A stretch of 64,000 bases of DNA from Candidatus Peribacteria bacterium (GTDB taxonomy: Bacteria > Patescibacteriota > Gracilibacteria > UBA1369 > LOWO2-01-FULL-3), in assembly GCA_943356465.1 (NCBI GenBank), contig CALREX010000002.1, positions 139,012-203,011 of the forward strand, written 5' to 3'. How positions within the stretch are numbered: the first letter of the stretch is position 1; the number at the start of each line of letters is the position of its first letter. Below the pieces are notes generated by a model, which was not told the DNA's origin, searched no databases, and worked only from the letters and a program-made list of their open reading frames with translations. Positions 10,851 through 20,200 of this stretch are shown one piece after another. The position numbers were made by a program, and so were the translations under genes.

Positions 10851-12122
10851 TTAACCCAAGACCTTGTCAAACAGCTTGCGAATAGCAAGACGGTTTATGA
10901 TTTGATTCTTGAGCTCTCCTTTTTCAAAATCTTCCGCTATTTGTGCAGCTTCTTTTTCCGGATAGAAAGATTTTACTTTTTCAAATTCCGCTTGAATTTC
11001 TTCTTCCGTTGGAGCCGCTTCTTCTTCCTTTATGAGTTGTTGTAATGCAAGCCTCATTTTCACGCGTTTTTCAGCTTCAGGTGTGTATTTTTCCTTCAAA
11101 TCCTCTATCTTGATTTTTGTCTTTTCGAGATATTTTTCGAATTCTATTCCCTTTGAGGTCATATCGTCAGCAATATCTTGAATCATGAACTCCACTTCTT
11201 CTTCTATTAGTGCCGCAGGAATTTCCACTTTTGTCCTCTTCAAAAGCTCCTCAAGGTACTCCCCTTCAGTCTTTTGTTTTGCTTCTTTTTCTTTTCTGTC
11301 TTGTACATTTCTTTCGATATCTTTTTTGAAATCTTCCATCGACCCTTTTTTACCTGTCATTTTTTCAATAAATTCTTCGTTTATTTCCGGTGTAATCGGA
11401 TTTTCTATCCTCTTGATTTCAACTTTGAATTTTACTTTTTTGCCTTGAAAATCTTTCTTTGGGTAATCTTTTGGAAATATCAAGTCAAATTCCTTCTTTT
11501 CGCCTTTAGCAAGCCCGATGAGCTCGTCTTCAAAACCTGGAATCAGTGAGTTTTCACCAATTATCACAGGATGATTTGAGCTTTTTGTATTTTCAACCGC
11601 TTTTCCTTCTTCATCAAAACCTTCAAAATCCACCTCAACCCTATCCCCTTTCTTGGCTTTCTCCTCTGTATCTTTGTATGTTGTTGAATACTTCGTCAAA
11701 TCCTCCATAACTTCCTGGATATCTTTTTCCGTTACCTCGACTTTTTCTCTTTTTACTTTGATTGATTTGTGATCTTTTATCTCCACTTCCGGCAAAACTG
11801 CGACAACTGCCACATATGAAAACGGTGTTTCGCTTTTTATCTCAATTTTCGGACGTGACACAACCTGTATTTTTTCTTTTATCACTGCGTCAGCGTATGA
11901 CCTTTGTATAGCCATTTCCTGGGCATGAGCCATTATGTATTTTTTGTCCAAATTCGCCTCTAAAATTTCCTGTGGAATATGTCCCGGACGAAATCCCTTG
12001 ATGTTTACTTCTTTTGATAGATTTTCACATGCTTTTTTGTAATATTTTTCAATATCTTCCTCAGAAACTGTTATTTCTATTTCAACCTCTGATTTCGGTA
12101 ATTTTTTTATTTTGTAGTCCAT
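10851..12122 (-). CDS. tig: Trigger factor
   Basis: VEIEITVSEEDIEKYYKKACENLSKEVNIKGFRPGHIPQEILE; FKBP and C-terminal domains; 423 aa. Confidence 0.95.
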   Translation of the reverse strand: MDYKIKKLPKSEVEIEITVSEEDIEKYYKKACENLSKEVNIKGFRPGHIPQEILEANLDKKYIMAHAQEMAIQRSYADAVIKEKIQVVSRPKIEIKSETPFSYVAVVAVLPEVEIKDHKSIKVKREKVEVTEKDIQEVMEDLTKYSTTYKDTEEKAKKGDRVEVDFEGFDEEGKAVENTKSSNHPVIIGENSLIPGFEDELIGLAKGEKKEFDLIFPKDYPKKDFQGKKVKFKVEIKRIENPITPEINEEFIEKMTGKKGSMEDFKKDIERNVQDRKEKEAKQKTEGEYLEELLKRTKVEIPAALIEEEVEFMIQDIADDMTSKGIEFEKYLEKTKIKIEDLKEKYTPEAEKRVKMRLALQQLIKEEEAAPTEEEIQAEFEKVKSFYPEKEAAQIAEDFEKGELKNQIINRLAIRKLFDKVLG

Positions 12123-12228
12123 CGTAATTTTTTAAGTTTAAGTGTGAGTATTGTACATAAGCTTTTTAGTATTGTAAAATGGAAGATTTTTTGGTATACT
12201 TATTTGATATTCAAAAAAACAAAAACAA

Positions 12229-13266
12229 ATGGAAAACGCAAAAAACTTTATTTTAAGCCTTAAATTCCCTTTCAGTCTTGTGAAGGAGAATAGGTTTTTG
12301 TGGGACGCTTTGAGTGGTGGACCTAAGGAAGGTGGTGGTGCTGCTGACGCAGATAAAGGTAAAAAAGTTGAAGAAAAGGATTCAGGTGAGGTCATTCCTG
12401 CCGATGCTGCTCTTGATAAAAAAAGAGAGGAAAATCTTAAAAGAGACATGGAAATCGATAAAGAATTAGATGATATTTCTAAAAAATCGAACTTAAAAGA
12501 AACTCAATTGGCTAGTATTGTTGAAGAATTCAGGAAAAAACCTGAGCCTGTTTCCGATGAAGATAAACAGAATTATGACAAAGAAGTAGCTGCTATTCGT
12601 TTGGAATTAATGGCTATGACAAGCAAAAGGAAGGCTTTGATGGAGGAAAGAAAAGCGTTAAATGCTTATAAAGATCCACGAATTGAAGCTTTTGATGCGA
12701 AAGCTAGAGTAGAACAATTGAAAGGCGAAATCGAAGAAGGAAAAAAGAAATTTTTTGACGGACTTATGAGTCGCCTTGATGCGGTTAAAATCGCAGAGCG
12801 CAGAGCTGAATTCAAAATAAATGCCGACAAATGGGATATTACTTCAAAATCCGGACTTGATGCTGTAAAAAAAGATTGGATAGATCTTAAAATTTTTGAG
12901 AATACTCCATTTTTCCAAAATATTTTTGCACAGCTTGAAAAACTTGCTCCTGAAAGGACAGCAGGACTTCCAGATGACACAAGAAAACTGTATTTAAATC
13001 CTGAGGCAAATGTTAATAAAATTGAAGATAAAGCTCTTGCCGCTGCAATAAGTTTCTTTGTTTCGATAAAAGAACTTTTGAAGACTCAAGATAATTTTCA
13101 AATGGCTGGTGACGCAAGAAGCCAAGAAAAAGACCAGGATAAAATCGCATCTACAGGTATAAAATTTGTTACCGATAATGTAAGAAAATTTCACGATGCT
13201 ATCAAACAAAAAGACTGGGGTACCGCCGCCGTCTATTTAATCGGTGCTTATATCGCTTACCAATGA
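12229..13266 (+). CDS. Large uncharacterised protein, 5' part (upstream of in-frame TGA)
   Basis: 345 aa, starts MENAKNFILSLKFPFSLVKENRFLWDALSGG; ends ...VYLIGAYIAYQ then TGA at 13264-13266. Confidence 0.75.
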   Translation: MENAKNFILSLKFPFSLVKENRFLWDALSGGPKEGGGAADADKGKKVEEKDSGEVIPADAALDKKREENLKRDMEIDKELDDISKKSNLKETQLASIVEEFRKKPEPVSDEDKQNYDKEVAAIRLELMAMTSKRKALMEERKALNAYKDPRIEAFDAKARVEQLKGEIEEGKKKFFDGLMSRLDAVKIAERRAEFKINADKWDITSKSGLDAVKKDWIDLKIFENTPFFQNIFAQLEKLAPERTAGLPDDTRKLYLNPEANVNKIEDKALAAAISFFVSIKELLKTQDNFQMAGDARSQEKDQDKIASTGIKFVTDNVRKFHDAIKQKDWGTAAVYLIGAYIAYQ

Positions 13267-13278
13267 GCTATAAAGTTA

Positions 13279-16155
13279 TTGGAACATACTCGTGAGGTTG
13301 CAAAAAAAGGACTTTATGCAGCAGGATTTTTGTATGTTGCAAACATGTTCGCGAAAAATGCAGGATATGATGTTATGAAGAAACTTGGGGTTACAGCCGC
13401 TGAAGATGACGTAAGAGGTACTTCTCTTGCAAATTTTTATAATTTGAATGAGGTTCCGGATGGTAAAAAGCTTGATGGAAGAGTTTTACTTGATATAGGT
13501 GGAGTGAGCGTATCTGATCTAAATAGTTTGTATACTGAAACAAATAGTGCAGGAATACAAACTATTGATCCCAATGCATTTGTTCCGTCACCTTTCGGTG
13601 ATAAATTCAGAGGTATGGTCCCAAGTGTTCTTACTAAGGAGGGACCTTTGACATCTAAAGAAGAAGAATATAGACGTGTAGGAAAAGAACTTTATAAAAT
13701 TGCGAAAGTTGTCAGAGAATCTTATGACAAATATATCAAACCAAAAAACGGACTTACTATTGAGCAGGCTCTACGTAAAGATCCTGATCTAAAAAATGCG
13801 TCTTTAATGAGTTTTGCTATGTTATTCAATAGCGTAGCACAAAGCGGAAGAGAAAGAGTTTCCGGTGGAATATTCGGAAATGCTCTAGATATCTCTTCTT
13901 ATAAGATGAGGAAGAGATTTGACTCTGTATTTAAAGATAAGAAAATAGGATTTGAGGCTGTTCATACACCTATCGCACCCGGAGTTTTCAGCGCTCAGGT
14001 CATGGACTTCCCTATCGTGATAAGAGAAGACGGTGTAAATAAAGAATACGTTGTGTTCTCTCGTTATGATTATGACAGTGCAAAAGGAAATCCCGATGCT
14101 ATAACTCAGGCGCTATGTAAAATTCCTTTTGAAGGAAGTGCGGATGATCAGGTTTTGAAGTTGAAAAATGCTATAATTGGCAGATTTGAAAAAGTTGTCG
14201 AATCATTAAATAAGTCAGCTAAGGAATCTTTGAATTTAGGTCCTGTTATATATAAGGATGGAAAATTCACTTCCAGATTGAAAGTTGAGAAAGGTTCTAT
14301 GCTTGGAAAAGAAGAAACAATCGATGTATTTTTGAAAGTTTCAAAAGACGGTTCGACTGTAGAAGTATATAAGGACAAAGACGGTGAACTTCTGCTAAAT
14401 CTTGATAGTAGCGGAGATGCAACTAAACTTTATGGAAATCTTGTTATGGCTGGACTCTGCCAACAAGACAATATGAAACCATTCTTCTTCCTATATAAGG
14501 CAAAAAAACTTGAATTTAAAGGTAAGAATGCGGACGGTTCATTTAATGTCGTTGCCGGAGACAGCAAGGTGGAGATTAAATTTAAACTTGATAAAGCCAG
14601 CGGAAAATATGTATTTGCCGAGGCCGGCGCTGAAGCAAAACTTTTCAGCATAAAGAATTATGGATTCCTACGAGAACTTGCGGAGAATGCAGTAAAAGAA
14701 AACAAAGAATGGAAGAGAGAAGTCGAAAGATTTGGAAATGTTTTGGAAAATGTGCCTGAGGATTACATGATGAATCTGTTTAAGAGTGCACCTACTTGGT
14801 GGAAGGAAGCCACTTCTTATAAATGGTTCAGAGGATTTTCTGCTGATCAATTTACCGGATCAATTCCAAAAAATTACACAAAAGCGATGGTTGGCGCACA
14901 GGCTGAGTTTTTGGTATCAGGGATGGTGGCTAATCTTGCAGGTGCCGGAAGTATTAATGCCGCTTCAGATGTAATATCAAAGGATAAAACAGTTTCTGAG
15001 ACTGCCGCAAAACTTAAAAGACTGACGAATAAATTGTCTACTATTAAAGAGCAGAGGGAACGTGATGGGAAAGAAATCACTTCCGATGACTTCAAGAAAG
15101 ATATTTTAGCCGACGTTTCAAAGCTTGCAATCAAGAGCAATACTTATGCTTTGTGGTATGAGCAATTCTCGACTTATATTTTCATGAAATATGGAAAAGA
15201 TGGTTTGATAAAAGGAAATACTGAAAAGGCGGCAAAAATTGTTAGCGTATTTGCGGCGTACACATATAAGATGGATATCGCTAGTATGGATAAACTTAGT
15301 GTTGACAGCAAAGATTACAAAAAACGTGCGGCTTATGCAAACTATGTCGCTGAACAGATGTTTAGCAAATTAAATGAATGGTCAGGGGCAAAACCGGTTG
15401 CCGGTGAAATGTTTATTGATATTCCCGATAGAGGGCCAAAGTGGGAAATCGATGAATGGAGTGAATTTGATAAGGCTTACGAGAAAGATCCTTCGAAGTA
15501 TACTGTGTCTTTCGAGCATGTAGCCGAGAAAGAGGCGCTAAAAATGCAAAAAGACTATGTTACATTTGATGATTGGTTGCGGAATAAATCTTTGCTTAAA
15601 CCCGGTAAGGAATTAATATTGCCGAGAAAGGATTGCACCCTTAAATTTAAGAACGCAACTGAATATAATCGTTTCCTTGGATTAATTGGTCCGTATACAT
15701 ATACAGATGCTCAAGGACATGATGTTAATATTTTAATTTCTGACAAATATACAGAATTAGAATTGTCTTTCCGCGATGCTATAAGACAGGAATTAGATAA
15801 TATTATAGAAGAATATCCTGACGATCATTTGGAAGGACAGTTCCAAAAATTACGATATGAAGTTTATAATATTGCAGTGCAAGATCATACTGCCCCAACA
15901 AGCTACCCTGCGACTATTGATTTTAGATTTGATGCCCTTACTCGATTCCACCAAGATGTTGCCGATATTGAAGCCGAGCTTGGAAAAGGAATTGTTACTA
16001 AATCGTACCAAGACAAGGCGATCAAGAAAAAAGTTATAGATATTATTGAGAATAGAATCCTTGATAAGGATCATTGGCAACTATATTTCAAAGATAGAGC
16101 TATGTGGGAAAAGGTAAAGTCATTCTTTCAAAAACATAAACCTAATTTATTCTAG
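13279..16155 (+). CDS. Large uncharacterised protein, 3' part in the same frame as 12229-13266
   Basis: 958 aa; only a weak TTG start without SD; same frame as the upstream ORF (combined length 3927 nt = 1309 codons). Confidence 0.7.
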   Translation: MEHTREVAKKGLYAAGFLYVANMFAKNAGYDVMKKLGVTAAEDDVRGTSLANFYNLNEVPDGKKLDGRVLLDIGGVSVSDLNSLYTETNSAGIQTIDPNAFVPSPFGDKFRGMVPSVLTKEGPLTSKEEEYRRVGKELYKIAKVVRESYDKYIKPKNGLTIEQALRKDPDLKNASLMSFAMLFNSVAQSGRERVSGGIFGNALDISSYKMRKRFDSVFKDKKIGFEAVHTPIAPGVFSAQVMDFPIVIREDGVNKEYVVFSRYDYDSAKGNPDAITQALCKIPFEGSADDQVLKLKNAIIGRFEKVVESLNKSAKESLNLGPVIYKDGKFTSRLKVEKGSMLGKEETIDVFLKVSKDGSTVEVYKDKDGELLLNLDSSGDATKLYGNLVMAGLCQQDNMKPFFFLYKAKKLEFKGKNADGSFNVVAGDSKVEIKFKLDKASGKYVFAEAGAEAKLFSIKNYGFLRELAENAVKENKEWKREVERFGNVLENVPEDYMMNLFKSAPTWWKEATSYKWFRGFSADQFTGSIPKNYTKAMVGAQAEFLVSGMVANLAGAGSINAASDVISKDKTVSETAAKLKRLTNKLSTIKEQRERDGKEITSDDFKKDILADVSKLAIKSNTYALWYEQFSTYIFMKYGKDGLIKGNTEKAAKIVSVFAAYTYKMDIASMDKLSVDSKDYKKRAAYANYVAEQMFSKLNEWSGAKPVAGEMFIDIPDRGPKWEIDEWSEFDKAYEKDPSKYTVSFEHVAEKEALKMQKDYVTFDDWLRNKSLLKPGKELILPRKDCTLKFKNATEYNRFLGLIGPYTYTDAQGHDVNILISDKYTELELSFRDAIRQELDNIIEEYPDDHLEGQFQKLRYEVYNIAVQDHTAPTSYPATIDFRFDALTRFHQDVADIEAELGKGIVTKSYQDKAIKKKVIDIIENRILDKDHWQLYFKDRAMWEKVKSFFQKHKPNLF

Positions 16156-16157
16156 AT

Positions 16158-17231
16158 ATGATAAAGTGCTTTAATAAAAATAGATTTACCTTCAAAGAGC
16201 ATAGATTTTTATTTGATACCCCTGAAACTCCGGCTCCAGAAACGGAAGAACATAGAAAGGAAAGATTAAATAATGATCTTAGAGCGGCTGGTAAAGATGC
16301 CGGCATTGCTATTGTTAAGCTTCTTGGTACTGGAATTCAAGCGGCTACATTTGCGATGGACACTCTAACAGAGGGTGTTGGACAAGTTAAGCGTGGATAT
16401 AAATTTCTTGAAGGAAAGTTTGTAGGTAAACTAAAACCTCTTCCAGAATATGTAGATTTAGAAAGAAATTTCCATTCTATATCAAGAACAGCTGGCGGCG
16501 GGACAGTAGTAGAAAGATTGGATGTCTCTGATCCTACTATAGAAGCTATCACAGGCTTTGATGTTCAAACTGCTTGCCTTGGACTTAGCATTAGTCGTCT
16601 TAATTTATTTTATGGTGAAGCTTTAAGGGAATTGCAAACTATAGATGGATTACAAGATAGATCTGTTGTTGGAGGAGATATTTCCATAGAACTTCGCGAA
16701 AGAATATTAAGAGATAAATCTATTCTTAAGAGGGATCCTAGAGATACTATGGCAAAAGCTGATCTTCAAGAAGCTCAGCACCAGTTGGATCTTTTGAAAA
16801 ATGTTAATACTACAGGATTTAAAAGGCCTATGCCTACTATTGTAAGGACCGAATTTCCGCCTGGATCTGCTAGATATTTGCCAAGGCTTGTTCTTGATAA
16901 AAGCAATATGGTTTACCTAAGACTTGAGGACTATAAAAAATATTTGCGTGATTATGTAAGTGACTATGAGAGACAAATAAATTTATTTTCTGGCGAATTG
17001 GATAAGATATATTACTGGAGGCAGGCGAAAATAGTACAAAGTAATATAACTCCTGCTCAACAAATTATTCTTGATAAAAATAGAGGAATAATTAGAGCTA
17101 AGCTCATTCAGATACAAGGAAATGATGATACTGTGGGATTTGATAGAGATCCAAATGATGTTTATCAAAAACCTGACGGAACCTGGGCATGGAATCCACC
17201 TTCTCCTTTAAAAATGTATTTAAAAAGATAA
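16158..17231 (+). CDS. Uncharacterised protein sharing the N-terminal F.F.KE.RFL.D motif with the 12229 ORF
   Basis: 357 aa; MIKCFNKNRFTFKEHRFLFDTPETPAPE. Confidence 0.8.
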   Translation: MIKCFNKNRFTFKEHRFLFDTPETPAPETEEHRKERLNNDLRAAGKDAGIAIVKLLGTGIQAATFAMDTLTEGVGQVKRGYKFLEGKFVGKLKPLPEYVDLERNFHSISRTAGGGTVVERLDVSDPTIEAITGFDVQTACLGLSISRLNLFYGEALRELQTIDGLQDRSVVGGDISIELRERILRDKSILKRDPRDTMAKADLQEAQHQLDLLKNVNTTGFKRPMPTIVRTEFPPGSARYLPRLVLDKSNMVYLRLEDYKKYLRDYVSDYERQINLFSGELDKIYYWRQAKIVQSNITPAQQIILDKNRGIIRAKLIQIQGNDDTVGFDRDPNDVYQKPDGTWAWNPPSPLKMYLKR

Positions 17232-17239
17232 AATAAACG

Positions 17240-20200
17240 ATGCCAAATCAAGAACAATTAAGACCACAAGAAGGAAATGATGCGTCAAATGTGAAACTTG
17301 AAAAAGCTATTGATGCTTATACAACACTTATTGCCAAAGCGGAAGAAGATCCAAATCAAAAAACAGAACAACAGCTTCATGATTTGATGAATGCTGCTAA
17401 TAATGTTTTCAGATCTAATCCCGGAAAATGGCCGGTAGGTTTGGTTGAAAATACATATACTCTGATAAAAAAAGTCGGAATTATTGCCGCCGGATATGAT
17501 GAGGCGACAGGTGTAAAATTTGTAAGATTGTCTGCGGCAATTTTGCTCAATCATCTTCCTATAAATGATGAAAATAAACCTTTGGTTCATATTCTTTTAT
17601 ACGACAAGACTAATTTTAATTTTGTCAGAGAAATAAAATATGAATGGCTTGGTGCAAAGGGAATGGCTAAACTTGAAAAAATTGGAGTTAAACTTTATGA
17701 GCTTGCCGGAACATTGTCCGAAGGACGTTTCAGCAATAGTTTTGCCGGACTTACTGAATCAGGTTTTGATGCTTACACAGATGAAATTTTGGGTATAGAT
17801 CCTAAATCTGAGGATAGAACAACTGATGCAAGATCAAAGATTTTGCTTGGTTTGATTCAATATTTCCATAGTGGTCTTATTCGAAATCCTAATGTTTCTA
17901 TCGAGAATAAAAAGAAAGTTCTTGAATTTAATAAAATAGTTCTTGATAAAGTTCCTGGGCTTTTCGCTGATAAACGTGTTGCATTGGCGGAAGGTGTAGG
18001 AATTGGATTAAAAGATGTTAAAGGTAAAAAACGTAAAGTCCTTGATACGAGACTCGCAAGCGAACGATTGTCTCAAAAAGAACATGAATATGTTTCCGTG
18101 GAAAGCCTTACTCCTGATGATGTTGTGGTTTTTGACTACAAAGAATCTGACGAAAAAGTTTTGGCGATGCCGGAAATCATGAAAGTACAGTTGAATTCTA
18201 TAGCTCTGATTGGAGATTTGGCTACAGGATACTGGAATCATGAAGGTGGCGAAAAAGGTCTTGAACAAGGACAATTTGCCATACAGGCTCTTGATAATGT
18301 TCAAAAAGATCTTGTGAATTACTATAGAGATCCAAAATATGATGGGAAAACTCCTTTCAAACTTTCTGAAAGATTAAAAGCTGCGATGAGTATCAAGGCT
18401 TTTGGAGAAATTAAAAATTTGGCTTATTCTTCAAGAATCAGTGATGTCCCTTATAGATCTGCATTGTTAAATCTTGTGGATGGGAAACCTCTTGCAGATA
18501 TGGATGAGGTCAAAAAGGCTGGTCTTGCTGTAGCTTGGCTGCAAAGAAATAAATTTGATGACTTTATGTCCGCTCGCGGACTTATGGCTAAACTCCTTCA
18601 TAAAGATGTCATGATGGCGAGAGAAAATCTGCCTGAGGATGTACAAAAGAAACTTTATGGAGATGCTTATACAGACGCAAGTAGATTCATGCGTAATCTT
18701 CTTGCCAATGGTGATCACATGAATACTTTTAGAGCAAACTTCCCTGTTGTATTTAAAAATGAATTTGGAAGATCTCCTACCGATGCCGAGATTGATGATG
18801 GAGCAAAAAAGCATCTTTCCGCCCTTTTCGAATCTCAACATATGTTCTTGTATGACGCTTACCTAACATGGGCGGCTCTTTCGAGACAATATATTGATAG
18901 TTCGAAAATGGCCGGCGTTGATAAAGATATTTATGCTGAATTCTGTAAATCTGTTGATCCGGATGGCGGATCTTTCAGGCTTGATGATAGAGCAAAAGTC
19001 ACACTTGTCCCTATTATGAGAGAAATTGCCATAATGGCTTTAAGTTTTGGTGCCGCTTGGGCGGTAAGTGCTGCCGCAAGAGGTGCGATCGGTCTTGTGA
19101 GAGGAGCAAGCTTGTTTCAGAAAACAACAACTATGGCGAAACTTGCAAAATATTCAGCTGAGGCCGCTATGTTTACAGGAAAAGTAGCCGCCGAGGCAGG
19201 AGCATTTTATGACACAGATGCTGTATTACATGGCAGAGAAACTATCATAGGCACTGCGCTTGAAGGAGAAGGCTGGAAAGCCTCCAAAATGCTTGCCGCT
19301 GATATGCCTATGTTTGCCGGATTGAACATCGTAGGCGGTCTTCTAAAATTCTTGAAAATGGGAGCTGAAGGTAAAGTTTTGATGAAATATGCAGCGAAAA
19401 ATACTCAACACGCAAAAGCTATAGAAGGAATTTTTGCGCTTGCAAAAAAATCCCCTATGAAAGCTATCGAAGCCATGAAAAGTTTGATTCAAAATGGTGG
19501 AAAATTGGCAAAAGGAGGAGTTTTGCCATCCGAAGTACTCGAAAGTTTTGGAAGAACCATACAAGAAATCGAACTTATAACTGAACAGTACAGAGGTATT
19601 ATCGAAAAGATTACCGATCCTCGTATTCGAGATATTGTTGGAAAACTCGTGATTGAACTTAATTTTGATGCTGCGGCAATTGTGATTGGAGAATACGCAA
19701 AAGAAAATATTCGTTCTGAAGATCGTCCTAAAGTTGAAGCTACTCTTCTTAATCGATATAAGAATGCTTATCTTACAGCCGGAGTATTCAAGGCTGTGTT
19801 TGGCGGACTTGGAAAGCTTGCAGAAAAGCTTCCTGATGCGGTAGAGAGAGCGTTGCCAAAAGCCATGCGTGAGAGAATTTTCAAGAGTTATCAGAACTCA
19901 AAAGGTGAATTTATCGGTAGAGACGGACTTGTCCAAATGCTTACTGAAGGGCTTGAAGGTGAAGGATTTGAGAGTGCCATCGCTAAGATTGAAGATGCAA
20001 ATATCTTGATTTTAACTGTAGAAGATGTATTATTGGTTACTTCGAAATTAACGGATGGTAAAGCAAAGAAGTTTTTACAGACTTGTAAAAGAATGATGAA
20101 CCAGGCAGAAAGACAACTAGTGGTAGATGAAGTTAAGGCGATGCAAAAAGCGCCTGTTTTGCCTGAAGGTTTTGCTGGTGGAAGATCGGAGATGCCAATG

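Noticed and set aside
13264-13266. Alternative genetic code (TGA = Gly, code 25) to explain the in-frame TGA
   Set aside because: TGA is a plausible natural stop for rnhB, the M23 peptidase, the serine recombinase and the 23056 ORF; long ORFs elsewhere end normally. A local event is more likely.
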